Shown here: positions 51,635 through 61,186 of the stretch, piece after piece
Layout: each line of letters starts with the position of its first letter
Position numbering within the stretch: the stretch's first letter is position 1
DNA from: JBKBII01 sp046299415
Lineage (GTDB): Bacteria > Pseudomonadota > Gammaproteobacteria > Ectothiorhodospirales > Ectothiorhodospiraceae
DNA length: 64,000 nt
Direction: 5' to 3'
NCBI GenBank assembly: GCA_046299415.1
Contig: JBKBII010000003.1
Location: 124,001-188,000 of the forward strand
Position numbers and translations under genes: made by a program
Notes under the pieces: model-generated
Database searches by the model: none
The model's input: only the letters and a program-made list of their open reading frames with translations
What the model was told of the DNA's origin: nothing

Positions 51635-53073
51635 GCGTCACCTCCGGAGCCATCGCACCGGCGCGAACTCTTTCCGTTCCTGTTTTCGGAACCGAGTTCT
51701 TGAGGGCGTTCATCTGCGCTTATTTCGCGCTGGCGCACCCGTTCGGTGCTGCGCGAAGCGTCACAGCCGGCGCGCCTCCTATCGACAAGGCCAGCCCCGA
51801 CGCGCGCCCTACTGACGGGGTCGATATCCGCGAGCGCCTCGACCCGATCAGCGATCCTGGCTGCAGCAGTGGGCCGATGGCACGCGCGCATGGCCGCAGC
51901 GCGTTCTTCGAGTTCGCACCGATCCAACCCATCCCACCATTGCAACAGGCGCGTCGCGTCTAACTCCGAATCGCGCATACGCCACGCTGCACCGGCTGCA
52001 ACAAACGCCTCGGCATTCGCAAACTGGTGGTCGTCAACCGCATGGGGATAAGGAATCAACAGCGCGGCGCGACCCGCCGCCGCCAACTCGGACACTGTCA
52101 AGGCTCCAGCGCGACACAGCACCACATCGGCCCACGTCAACGCCGCAGCCATGTCGTCGATAAAAGCTGTCACTTGCGCCGAGTCACCCGCATCACTTCG
52201 ATGCTCGGGAACCGTCATCGCTGCCTGGCCCTCGTGACCTTCTGCCACAGACACATCTGCATCAGGCTCAACCACCGAGTTAGACGACACTTGTCCGGCA
52301 CACACAGACCATCCGACCGCGGCATATGCCGCCAGCGTTTCCTCGTATCCGCGAGCGCCGGCCTGGTGCCACACCACCGGGCGTCGATCGGCGGGCAAAT
52401 CGGCAAAAGCCAACGGCACCGTCGTATTGAGCCGACGCGCCCCCAGACTGCCCCCAAGCACGAGCAATCGCAGCGGCCCCGCGTGCTTTCCGGAGTAGGG
52501 AGGGACTGCCTCGATCGACGCACGCACCGGGTTTCCAACCACCTCGGCCGGCTTCCCGCGCAACATCAAACCTGAATCCGGAAATGCCGCAAGCACCGCA
52601 TCGGCAACACGACTCAACAGACGGTTGGTTCGTCCAGCAACTGCATTTTGCTCGTGCACGATCAGCGGCACCGAAAGCGCTGATGCCATGACGCCACCCG
52701 GCCCCGCGGCAAAACCGCCAAATGCGATGGCAGCCTTCGGGCGACGCCGCAATGTCAGTGCCAAAGCGGCCCACAGCGACACACCCAAGGTCCACGGCGC
52801 CATCATCAACCGCTTCCAACCCGCATCACGCAGGCCGCGAACCGGCAAACGATGTAGCGGGATCCCCGCGGCAGGGACGAGATCGTTTTCAAGTCCGTGA
52901 CGACTACCGACCCACTCGACTCGCCAGCCCCTTGCACGCAGCTCAGCGGCCAGGGCCAAGCCCGGAAACACATGCCCACCCGTTCCGCCCGCCAGCACAA
53001 AAGCCAAAGGCGCATCGTCGCGCGCGGCGGGCGCCTCGGGCGAATTCAACGCGGTGCGCTCGATCGACATCAT
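51631..53073 (-). CDS. murG: UDP-GlcNAc transferase MurG, with extra segments
   Basis: MurG adds GlcNAc to lipid I to give lipid II on the cytoplasmic side of the membrane. The 480-residue product has LAGGTGGHVFPGLALAAEL, FGGFAAGPGGVMA, HEQNAVAGRTNRLLSRV and the C-terminal AGALTVSELAAAGRAALLIP with the UDP-GlcNAc site. The family is usually about 360 residues. Here about 40 acidic residues are inserted after AYAAVGWSVCAG, and the C-terminus is extended by about 75 basic and polar residues. The ATG overlaps the ftsW stop. Confidence 0.95.
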   Translation of the reverse strand: MMSIERTALNSPEAPAARDDAPLAFVLAGGTGGHVFPGLALAAELRARGWRVEWVGSRHGLENDLVPAAGIPLHRLPVRGLRDAGWKRLMMAPWTLGVSLWAALALTLRRRPKAAIAFGGFAAGPGGVMASALSVPLIVHEQNAVAGRTNRLLSRVADAVLAAFPDSGLMLRGKPAEVVGNPVRASIEAVPPYSGKHAGPLRLLVLGGSLGARRLNTTVPLAFADLPADRRPVVWHQAGARGYEETLAAYAAVGWSVCAGQVSSNSVVEPDADVSVAEGHEGQAAMTVPEHRSDAGDSAQVTAFIDDMAAALTWADVVLCRAGALTVSELAAAGRAALLIPYPHAVDDHQFANAEAFVAAGAAWRMRDSELDATRLLQWWDGLDRCELEERAAAMRACHRPTAAARIADRVEALADIDPVSRARVGAGLVDRRRAGCDASRSTERVRQREISADERPQELGSENRNGKSSRRCDGSGGDA

Positions 53074-54452
53074 TTGCGCCCCCGCGAAATCGCCGCGCCA
53101 ACGGAGTCGGAACGGCGTTCGCGCAGCAACGCCGGCTCACTGGCTGCCTCCGACATCAGAGGACCCCGCGCCGTCTCCAACGCCTCGACAGGGGTTTCAG
53201 GCCCAGCGTTTCGCAACACCATTTGCGCCTCGTGATGAATGCGCATGACCAAGCCCACAGCCACCAACGTGACCACCAACGAGCTACCGCCATAACTCAT
53301 CAACGGCAAGGTCAGCCCCTTGGTTGGCAACACCCCCATGTTCACGCCGATATGCAGGATCGTCTGCAGGCCGATCCAAATCGACACCCCAGCGGTGACG
53401 TGGGCCCCAAATGCCAGCCCTGCGCGATCCGCGAGCTGCGCCACTGAAAACATCCGCATCACCAACAGCACGTACAACGCCATCAGCACGATGACACCGA
53501 CGAACCCAAACTCCTCGGCAAACACGGCAAACAGAAAATCGTTATGCGCCTCAGGCAGGTAGAACAGCTTCTGCACGCTGTTCCCCAAACCCTGGCCCCA
53601 CCATGACCCCGAACCAATCGCAATCAGCGACTGTGTCAACTGGAAACCTGTCGCGAAAGGGTCCTGCCAAGGATCGAGAAACGCCGTCACCCGTGCCACC
53701 CGATAGGGCGCCGCCGCGGCGACAAAGCCCGCGACCACCAGCGCAGCACCGGCCATGACCAAAAATTGGTACAGCTTGGCGCCGGCGAGGAACAACATCC
53801 CCATGCCGATCGCCGCCAGCACGAAAGCCGCGCCAAAATCGGGCTGCATCAACAGCAGCGCGGCCAGAGCACCGACGACGATCAGCGGCAACAGAAAGCC
53901 CGAAAACCGCAGGCGCAGCCGCGTGTACTGACGGACGATGTAACTCGCCAGATACACGATCAAAAGCAGTTTTACTGGCTCCGAGACCTGCACATTTACA
54001 GGCCCCAACGGAATCCAGCGCGTCGCGCCATTGACCGTCGAGCCAACGCCCGGCACCAACACCAGCACCAGCAACGCGACCGATGCGAGCAAGGCCAAAG
54101 CGCCGAACCGCTCGATGCGGTCGATCGGCGTCAACCAGACCACCAGCAGTGCGGCAAACCCCACAGCTGCGAACAACACCTGTCGCGTCAGGAAGTAGTA
54201 CGGATTGCCGGTCAAACGATCGGCAACGTCGAGCGATGCCGACCCCACCATCACCAGACCCAGCAGAACAATCGCGATCATCGCGCCGACTAAAGTCAGG
54301 TCGAGCTGTGGTTGCCGCGGAACTTCGAAACCGATACCGCTCAGCGACCAGCCCGGACCAGACGTTAGACGTACAGCCGCTACCCGCGCACGACCTCGAC
54401 CGAAGCGAAACCCCAGACTCTGACGCGACCCTTTGGACGTTGTTCGGCTCAT
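53070..54452 (-). CDS. ftsW: Peptidoglycan glycosyltransferase FtsW
   Basis: FtsW is a SEDS-family polymerase that works with FtsI at the septum. The 460-residue product has a basic N-terminal tail and about ten membrane segments. SEDS features include NPYYFLTRQVLFAAVGFAAL, TRWIPLGPVNVQVSEPVKL and QSLIAIGSGSWWGQGLGNSV, followed by AHNDFLFAVFAEEFG. It overlaps murD upstream and murG downstream by four bases each. Confidence 0.96.
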   Translation of the reverse strand: MSRTTSKGSRQSLGFRFGRGRARVAAVRLTSGPGWSLSGIGFEVPRQPQLDLTLVGAMIAIVLLGLVMVGSASLDVADRLTGNPYYFLTRQVLFAAVGFAALLVVWLTPIDRIERFGALALLASVALLVLVLVPGVGSTVNGATRWIPLGPVNVQVSEPVKLLLIVYLASYIVRQYTRLRLRFSGFLLPLIVVGALAALLLMQPDFGAAFVLAAIGMGMLFLAGAKLYQFLVMAGAALVVAGFVAAAAPYRVARVTAFLDPWQDPFATGFQLTQSLIAIGSGSWWGQGLGNSVQKLFYLPEAHNDFLFAVFAEEFGFVGVIVLMALYVLLVMRMFSVAQLADRAGLAFGAHVTAGVSIWIGLQTILHIGVNMGVLPTKGLTLPLMSYGGSSLVVTLVAVGLVMRIHHEAQMVLRNAGPETPVEALETARGPLMSEAASEPALLRERRSDSVGAAISRGRK

Positions 54453-55993
54453 GCCCGTCCTCCAGCACCATCAGTGGCAGGCGCAGCCTCGGCGTGACGC
54501 GCGCAACGTGCTCTCGCGCAAGCCGCAAAGACATCACCGCGCTCGCTGTAGCTCGAGAACTGATCAAGGCTCGCGCACGCCGGACTGAGCAACACGACAT
54601 CACCCGGTAGAGCCCAATCAGCGGCGAGCTCGACGGCCTGTCCCAGGCTCTCCGCGCACTGCACCGGCAACGCCTCGCGCAACGCCGCCGCGAGACGATC
54701 TGCGTCAACACCGATCAACACCGCCCCACGAACACGACCGACAGCGGCCTCGGCCAACGGTGAAAAATCCTGCCCCTTGCCCTGTCCGCCAGCGATCAAC
54801 ACGACCGGCGCATCGAGCCCGGCCAATGCGGCCAGCGTCGCGCCAACATTCGTTGCCTTGGAGTCATCGACGAACCGCACACCGCCGGCCTCCGCGACCG
54901 TCCGGCAGCGATGGGGCAAGCCTGCAAAGTCCCGCAAAACCTGACGTAAAGCCGACAGATCATCCACCGAGACGTACGGCCAGACCAAAGCCAGCGCCGC
55001 GGCCGCATTCAGCGCGTTGTGCCTGCCGATCAGCGCCAATTCGGACGTCGGCATCAACCGCTCGCCAGCGGCGACGATCCAGTCCGCGCGATCCAAACGG
55101 ACCACGCCAAAATCCAGTGATCGATCAGAGTGACGGACCTGAGTCGCGCATACTGGCGCGGCGTTTGCCGATAAGTCATCAATGGGCGTCGAATTGTCAT
55201 CGACGACATCGATGGTCTCGACGTCTTCGGCCGCAGTCGCAATCGTTTCGGCGCGAATGCGAGCAGTCGCTGGATCACGCGAGGCAAAGACCAGCCGTTT
55301 CGCACCGGGCACGATACGGGCTTTTGCCGCCGCGTAGGCCGCCATATCGGGATGGCGATCGAGGTGATCCTCCGAGATATTCAGAATCGCCGCCGCCTCA
55401 AAAGTCGCCGGGGCATTGATTTCGAGCTGAAAAGACGACAACTCGAGAACCACGATCTCGCCCGGCTCATCTAATAACTCGAGGATCGGACGACCGATAT
55501 TCCCGCCGACGGCGGGACGACGCCCGATCGCACGCAACAACTCACCGACAAGCTCAGTGACGGTGCTCTTGCCATTCGAGCCGGTAATTCCGATTCGAGG
55601 CCGCCGGTCACGCGCCACAAACCGATCGAGCTCACTGCCAAAGCGAACGCCGTTAGCTCGCCACTGCTGCAACGGCGGTGTACGCGGATCGACCCCCGGG
55701 GACAACCACACCGCGCGCGGAAACACTCCATCCTCGGTCGCGGCATCCGACAACCGACCACCCCAGCACTGCCACCACTCGTCGCCCCACTCAAGGGCCA
55801 ACGGTTGAAGGCCTGGCGGCTCCTCGCGCGTGTCGAACCATACGAACGGTTCACCCGCCGCCCGCAGGTCGCGCGCCAATGCACGCCCCGTTGCGCCGAC
55901 ACCCACGACAACCGCAGCATCAGCACGCACGTGCGCGCAGGGCCGCGCGCCCCCGGAACTCAACGATGCGACTGGAGGTGAAGACACGGTCAT
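54449..55993 (-). CDS. murD: UDP-MurNAc-L-alanine--D-glutamate ligase MurD
   Basis: MurD adds D-glutamate. The ATG at 55991-55993 overlaps the mraY stop by one base (TGATG) and gives 514 residues beginning MTVSSPPVASLSSGGARPCA. A Rossmann-like N-domain (VVVGVGATGRALARDLRAAG), the P-loop GITGSNGKSTVTELV and FVDDSKATNVGATLAAL are in order. The protein is about 70 residues longer than the family norm. The extra residues lie between FASRDPATARIRAE and RLDRADWIVAAG in the central domain. Confidence 0.95.
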   Translation of the reverse strand: MTVSSPPVASLSSGGARPCAHVRADAAVVVGVGATGRALARDLRAAGEPFVWFDTREEPPGLQPLALEWGDEWWQCWGGRLSDAATEDGVFPRAVWLSPGVDPRTPPLQQWRANGVRFGSELDRFVARDRRPRIGITGSNGKSTVTELVGELLRAIGRRPAVGGNIGRPILELLDEPGEIVVLELSSFQLEINAPATFEAAAILNISEDHLDRHPDMAAYAAAKARIVPGAKRLVFASRDPATARIRAETIATAAEDVETIDVVDDNSTPIDDLSANAAPVCATQVRHSDRSLDFGVVRLDRADWIVAAGERLMPTSELALIGRHNALNAAAALALVWPYVSVDDLSALRQVLRDFAGLPHRCRTVAEAGGVRFVDDSKATNVGATLAALAGLDAPVVLIAGGQGKGQDFSPLAEAAVGRVRGAVLIGVDADRLAAALREALPVQCAESLGQAVELAADWALPGDVVLLSPACASLDQFSSYSERGDVFAACARARCARHAEAAPATDGAGGRA

Positions 55994-57075
55994 CAGCGCA
56001 CCTTCAGCGTCGCGAGACCGATCAACACAAAGATCACCGTCAAAATCCAGAAACGCACGATGACCTTCGGCTCGGGCCAACCTTTCAATTCGAAATGGTG
56101 ATGCAAAGGCGCCATGCGGAAAACGCGTCGGCCCGTCGTTTTGAACGACGCCACCTGCAACATCACGGACAGGGTTTCGAGCACAAAAACACCACCCATG
56201 ATCAGCAGCACGACTTCCTGGCGTGAAACGATCGCCAGCATCCCCAGTGCGGCGCCCAGCGCCAAAGCGCCAACATCACCCATGAAGACCTGCGCCGGAT
56301 ACGCGTTGAACCACAGGAAACCGAGTCCGGAGCCGACCAGCGCAGCTGCAAAAATCGCCAATTCGCCCGCGCCCGGGATCGACGGAATCTGCAGATACGC
56401 CGCAAACACAGCATGGCCCGCAGCGTAGGTAAAGACACCCAACGCGCCAGCGACCAGCACTGCCGGCAAGATCGCCAAACCATCGAGGCCATCGGTCAAA
56501 TTGACCGCATTCGAACTGCCCACGACCACGAGCCAGACCAGAGGCACCAACCACCAACCGAGAAACAGCGTCGCGTCCTTGAACACGGGCAGGTAGAACG
56601 TCAATTCGGCCGGCGTCGACGCCGTCAGCACGAGCATGACTCCGGCCCCCAACGCGATAATCGACTGCCAGAGGAACTTGCCACGCGCCGACAGGCCCCT
56701 CGAATTGCCGTAACGCAGTTTCAAATAATCGTCGTAACCACCGACCGCCCCGAATGCGACCGTCGTACCCAGAACCAACCACACATACCGATTTGAGAGA
56801 TCCGTCCACAACACTGTAGCGACGACCAGCGCGACCAGAATCATCAAGCCGCCCATCGTCGGCGTACCGGCTTTTTTAAGATGACTCTGTGGGCCATCCG
56901 TCCGAATCGTCTGACCGATCTTCCAAGCAGTCAGCTGACGAATCACCATGGGCCCAACAAACAATGCGATCGTCAAAGCCGTAATGACCGCGGCGATCGC
57001 TCGCACGGTGATGTACTGGAAAACCGCCATGAAGCGGAATGAATCCGCCAACCACTCGACGAACCAAAGCATCAT
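55993..57075 (-). CDS. mraY: Phospho-MurNAc-pentapeptide transferase MraY
   Basis: MraY moves phospho-MurNAc-pentapeptide to undecaprenyl phosphate, making lipid I. The 360-residue product has about ten membrane segments. The catalytic region has GGYDDYLKLRYGN and SNAVNLTDGLDGLA, and the C-terminal loop has APLHHHFELKGWPEPKV. Length is normal. Its ATG overlaps the murF stop (ATGA). Confidence 0.97.
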   Translation of the reverse strand: MMLWFVEWLADSFRFMAVFQYITVRAIAAVITALTIALFVGPMVIRQLTAWKIGQTIRTDGPQSHLKKAGTPTMGGLMILVALVVATVLWTDLSNRYVWLVLGTTVAFGAVGGYDDYLKLRYGNSRGLSARGKFLWQSIIALGAGVMLVLTASTPAELTFYLPVFKDATLFLGWWLVPLVWLVVVGSSNAVNLTDGLDGLAILPAVLVAGALGVFTYAAGHAVFAAYLQIPSIPGAGELAIFAAALVGSGLGFLWFNAYPAQVFMGDVGALALGAALGMLAIVSRQEVVLLIMGGVFVLETLSVMLQVASFKTTGRRVFRMAPLHHHFELKGWPEPKVIVRFWILTVIFVLIGLATLKVR

Positions 57076-58769
57076 GACCGCACGCTCCCTTCCGCTGCGG
57101 GCGTTTGGCCAAGCGCGGTATCAAACTGTTTGGAGTCAAGCCTCAAACGCTGCAAAACGGCTTCGAGACCAGCGCTTCTCGAGCCTTTGATCAGAACGGA
57201 ATCGCCGGCCTTCAAGAATTGATCCAATGCTTCGCCAGCCGCGTCGGGCGAGCCAAAATCGAGTGCACCGTCGCCAAACGCTCGAGCGGCATGTGCGGCC
57301 CAATCACCCACCGCCCACAGGCTGTCAAGCCCCCGATCGCGAGCCAGCCGACCCATCTCCGCATGCGCGACGGCCGCGTCGTCACCGAGCTCTGCCATCG
57401 TCCCAAGCACGAGCACACGCCGACCGGAATGCGGCTCGGCGCGATCGCCATCTGCGCCAACCGGCTTCACGAAATCACGATCACGGATCGGGGGTGAGCT
57501 TTCGAGCAAAGCGTCGATGCCTGCGATCACCGAGTCTGGATTGGCGTTATAGGTGTCGTCGATCACGACCGCGCCACTAACGTGACGTCGCTGCACGTAG
57601 CGGCCTGCGATGGGCCGCCAACGCTGCAATCCACGTTCAATCGTCGCGAGTGGAACCCCAAGCGCGCTCGCGATCGCCACCACCATCAAGGCATTCGCTG
57701 CAACGTGCCGGCCCGGCACCGCCAAATCGATATGCGCCGACACGACTTCCCCCGTGTCAGCGGGCGCATGCATCACTCGCAACCCAGCCGGAGATACAAA
57801 CTGCCCGACCCAGATCGGCTCTCCAGCGCTCATGTCACCGTCAGCACACTTGAGGCCTGACGGCCCTGAGACCGCACGGCCGTCACCAGCCGCGACTGCG
57901 TCCATGGCTTCTTTTTTATCGGCAAGCAAACGAGCACCAACGATCGCGGCACCTTTGGCAGCAGCACGATGCCGCCACGCCGGTGCAAAGCGGTCGGCAT
58001 CATTGATGACGGCGATTCCGCCAGCACTCAGCGCGTCGTACATCTCGCCTTTGCCCTGACCGACGCCCTCGAGCGAGCCGAAACCCTCGAGATGAGCGTG
58101 TCCCGCGTTCGTCACCACACCCAAGTCGGGGCGGGCCGTCGCGGCCAAAGTGGCGATTTCACCGACATGGTTTGCACCCATCTCGATCACGGCGAAGTCA
58201 TGCTTGGGCTCAAGCCGCAGCAACGTGAGCGGAACGCCGATGTGGTTATTTAGGTTCCCCTTGGTCGCCAAAGTGGGGCCAACCAGTTCGAGCACGGCCC
58301 GCAGCATCTCCTTCGTGCTCGTCTTGCCGTTCGAGCCCGTGATGCCGATGACTCGCGCCGACATTCGTGTCCGCCACAGCGCAGCCAGCTGCTGCAGGGC
58401 AACCAGCGAATCTGGCACGACCCACTGCGGCAAATCAATCGGCAATTCACGCTCGACGATCGCGCCCGCGACAACGCCGATCAAGCGCTGATCGACATGG
58501 TCGTGCGCATCGAACCGCTCGCCGCGCAAAGCAACGAACACCGGCCGCGCACCGTCAGCCGTATCAGGGATGACCACGTTCGCGCTTTCACGCAAAGGCC
58601 GGCTCGAAGTCGAGGGCGGCGCAAGCAGACGCCGTGTATCCGTCGCAACGCCCTGAAAATCGAAGCCCGTGCCGCTCGACACCTGATGATCACCGTTTCG
58701 CAACCAAGACGGCCCCGCCGCCCGCGCACCGAGCCAATCGCCGAGTTCATGCCAGGCCCCGCGAATCAT
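57072..58769 (-). CDS. murF: UDP-MurNAc-tripeptide--D-Ala-D-Ala ligase MurF, enlarged
   Basis: MurF attaches D-Ala-D-Ala, the product of the Ddl half of the fusion encoded downstream. The ATG at 58767-58769 overlaps the murE stop and gives 565 residues beginning MIRGAWHELGDWLG. Motifs include VIGITGSNGKTSTKEMLRAV and VVIDDTYNANPDSVIAGIDA. The family is usually near 450 residues. The extra residues lie in three places: after GVATDTRR, around GDGRAVSGPSGLKCADGDMS, and around LLESSPPIRDRDFVKPVGAD. No frameshift is needed to explain it. Confidence 0.94.
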   Translation of the reverse strand: MIRGAWHELGDWLGARAAGPSWLRNGDHQVSSGTGFDFQGVATDTRRLLAPPSTSSRPLRESANVVIPDTADGARPVFVALRGERFDAHDHVDQRLIGVVAGAIVERELPIDLPQWVVPDSLVALQQLAALWRTRMSARVIGITGSNGKTSTKEMLRAVLELVGPTLATKGNLNNHIGVPLTLLRLEPKHDFAVIEMGANHVGEIATLAATARPDLGVVTNAGHAHLEGFGSLEGVGQGKGEMYDALSAGGIAVINDADRFAPAWRHRAAAKGAAIVGARLLADKKEAMDAVAAGDGRAVSGPSGLKCADGDMSAGEPIWVGQFVSPAGLRVMHAPADTGEVVSAHIDLAVPGRHVAANALMVVAIASALGVPLATIERGLQRWRPIAGRYVQRRHVSGAVVIDDTYNANPDSVIAGIDALLESSPPIRDRDFVKPVGADGDRAEPHSGRRVLVLGTMAELGDDAAVAHAEMGRLARDRGLDSLWAVGDWAAHAARAFGDGALDFGSPDAAGEALDQFLKAGDSVLIKGSRSAGLEAVLQRLRLDSKQFDTALGQTPAAEGSVRS

Positions 58770-61186
58770 GCCGCCTCCCCAGCACAGGCATCGAGCGCAC
58801 CATCCACACCAACGTATTGCAGGCCAATGACGCGCACCGGGGCGGACCTGCGCAGCGCATGGGTCCTCGACGCGGCTTCGAGCAGCAAGCGACCAACGCG
58901 ACGAACGGTACAATCCGAATTGGTCTTGGCGCGGTGGCTTAACGTGGATTTGGGCCATTCGAATTTGTAAGCCGACCTAGTGCCAGTCGCGCGATCGTTC
59001 GAAGCAGCGAACCGCGCCGCCGAGGCCAGCTCAACAACAAACGCGCGATCGGAATGCTCGTGACGTTCGCCACCGATCCACTGACCGGTCTCGTGGCCCT
59101 TCCCGGCGACAAGCACGAAGTCGCCCGGTCGCGCCATAGCGACGGCGCCGGCGATCGCGTCACGCCGATTCGCACACTCCTTAATCATGCGGGCTCGTCT
59201 CAATGGCTCAGCCTGCGCGCCCGCTAAAATGGCCGCGCGGATCGCCGCCGGTGATTCACTTCTAGGGTTGTCATCGGTGACCCAAACGACATCGGCGAGG
59301 CGTGCTGCGACCGCTCCCATCAACGGCCGTTTTGCGACGTCGCGATCACCGCCGCAGCCCATCACGCAAATTATTTCGGCGCCATCACACGCAACGTGCT
59401 CGGACAAAGTCAGCAACGTCGCATTGAGTGCACCCGGCGTATGCGCATAGTCGACGACGACGTTGACGCCGGCGACGACGAACCGCTCCATCCGACCAGG
59501 TACCGCTGGCAAATCGACCAGAACCGGTACCGATACCGCGAAAAGTGTTGCCAGTACGTCATCGGCGGCGACGGCGCACGGATACGCCCGTCCGTCGATG
59601 ACAGCGCACACCGCAGCCAACGCCGCGGCAACGTTCTCGGCCTGAAACCGCCCTAGAGCCGGCAGCGTGAAGGACAGCGTCTCCGCATCACGACCGACGT
59701 CATGCCCGGAGGCAGGCGTCGCACTCGTCGTCTCGCCCGCCAAGGCCGTCACATCAAAATCGTGACTCAACCCAATCGCGCCGGGACCCTGCGCAGGCGG
59801 CGCCACCGTCGAACCCAACCTCAATGGTCGCCAACCCTCGGCCTCGCCTCGCCACAATCGCAGCGTCAAATTCAGGCCTTCAGCGGTTGGACACACCGAT
59901 GTCACTTCGACGACACCGGCGCCGGCGACTGGCCCGAGTCCGAGCCCGACTGATCCGACGCCAATCTCATCAGCATCCTGCGCTAAACGACGACCCACGC
60001 TGTAGCCCCACAGGCGAAAGCCCGCCTCGGGCACCGCGTCGTTACCGAGCGCCGCTTCATTAACCGACGCATCCAACGCGGACCGCCACAACGAACGACC
60101 GAAGGAGTCATCCAGATTCACGACCCATCGTCCTGTGGGTGTGTAATCGCGGAACAGGCGTGCCTTGGCCGCGGCGTAGGCCTCGAGCGAGCCGTGATAG
60201 TCGAGATGATCGTGCCCAAGCTGCGTCAAGACGGCGACATCGAGCGAAAGGCCATCTAGACGGCCCTGATCCAGCGCGTGAGACGACGCCTCCATCACCA
60301 CAGCCTGCGCATCAGCGAGGCTCGCGCGACGCAATAGCCGCCGCAGCTCAATCCGATCGGGCGTCGTCAACGGTGTGTGCACCTGCGTCGCGACTGCCTC
60401 GCGAACGGCCGGCGCAGGCCCCGCGCCTAGCGTACCCACCACCCAAGTCGATGAAACGGCCCGTCGGCTTGTGACTTCCCGACCACTCACGACTCCTCGG
60501 CGATTGATCTCAACCTCCTGCGCGCGCGACCTGTATCGACCCAAAGCACCATCAAGCAGAGCCGCAATCCAATGCGCGGTCGTGGTCTTGCCATCGGTCC
60601 CTGTCACAGCAACCAGAACGCCGACATCCGGGTCTCCAAATCCACCCTGAGGGCTCGCCGCTGAGTCGTTCTCCGCTGTGTAAACCGTTGCCTTGGCGGC
60701 ACCATCAGCCCCTGCGCGAGACTGTCGAGAACCACGCCGGCCGAACGCCGGAAGCCCCTCGAAAACGTCAACAATCCGAGGTACCGCCTGTGTCAGGTTG
60801 GGCAATCCAATTATGGGCGCAGAAACCGCCTCCGAAGATTCCTCGACCAACTCGCGAACCCAATCAAAGTCAGCGGTATCGCAGAACACAGCGACCGCAC
60901 CCCGCGACAGCGCCGCGATCGCATATCGAGCACCGTGCCGCGATCGCTCTGCATCATCACGAACTGCCGGCAACGCGAGAAACCCCATCCCCGGGACGAT
61001 TCGACGCGAATCATGGTCGACCCCGCGCAACTTGAGTGCGTCGATCGAGCCGTCGTCGCTCGCCGACTCGGGCGAGACCGCGACAATCCGCAAGCCCGCC
61101 TCGGCGAGACCGGCTTTCAAAGGGACCGATTGAGCGACACCATCAATGACGCGCGACCGATTCTCTTGCGTGGACACTTGCGTCAT
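58766..61186 (-). CDS. murE: UDP-MurNAc-L-Ala-D-Glu--meso-diaminopimelate ligase MurE, enlarged
   Basis: MurE adds the third residue of the stem peptide. The motif DDNPRSESP is the DNPR signature of meso-diaminopimelate enzymes. The P-loop is GTDGKTTTAHWIAALL, and MEASSHALDQGRLDGL and MGCGGDRDVAKRPLMG are intact. At 806 residues it is far longer than the usual 490-500. Extra segments lie before the P-loop, in the central domain (around GYSVGRRLAQDADEIGVGSV), before the C-terminal domain (around ALAGETTSATPASGHDVG), and in an 85-residue tail. It overlaps ftsI and murF. Confidence 0.95.
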   Translation of the reverse strand: MTQVSTQENRSRVIDGVAQSVPLKAGLAEAGLRIVAVSPESASDDGSIDALKLRGVDHDSRRIVPGMGFLALPAVRDDAERSRHGARYAIAALSRGAVAVFCDTADFDWVRELVEESSEAVSAPIIGLPNLTQAVPRIVDVFEGLPAFGRRGSRQSRAGADGAAKATVYTAENDSAASPQGGFGDPDVGVLVAVTGTDGKTTTAHWIAALLDGALGRYRSRAQEVEINRRGVVSGREVTSRRAVSSTWVVGTLGAGPAPAVREAVATQVHTPLTTPDRIELRRLLRRASLADAQAVVMEASSHALDQGRLDGLSLDVAVLTQLGHDHLDYHGSLEAYAAAKARLFRDYTPTGRWVVNLDDSFGRSLWRSALDASVNEAALGNDAVPEAGFRLWGYSVGRRLAQDADEIGVGSVGLGLGPVAGAGVVEVTSVCPTAEGLNLTLRLWRGEAEGWRPLRLGSTVAPPAQGPGAIGLSHDFDVTALAGETTSATPASGHDVGRDAETLSFTLPALGRFQAENVAAALAAVCAVIDGRAYPCAVAADDVLATLFAVSVPVLVDLPAVPGRMERFVVAGVNVVVDYAHTPGALNATLLTLSEHVACDGAEIICVMGCGGDRDVAKRPLMGAVAARLADVVWVTDDNPRSESPAAIRAAILAGAQAEPLRRARMIKECANRRDAIAGAVAMARPGDFVLVAGKGHETGQWIGGERHEHSDRAFVVELASAARFAASNDRATGTRSAYKFEWPKSTLSHRAKTNSDCTVRRVGRLLLEAASRTHALRRSAPVRVIGLQYVGVDGALDACAGEAA

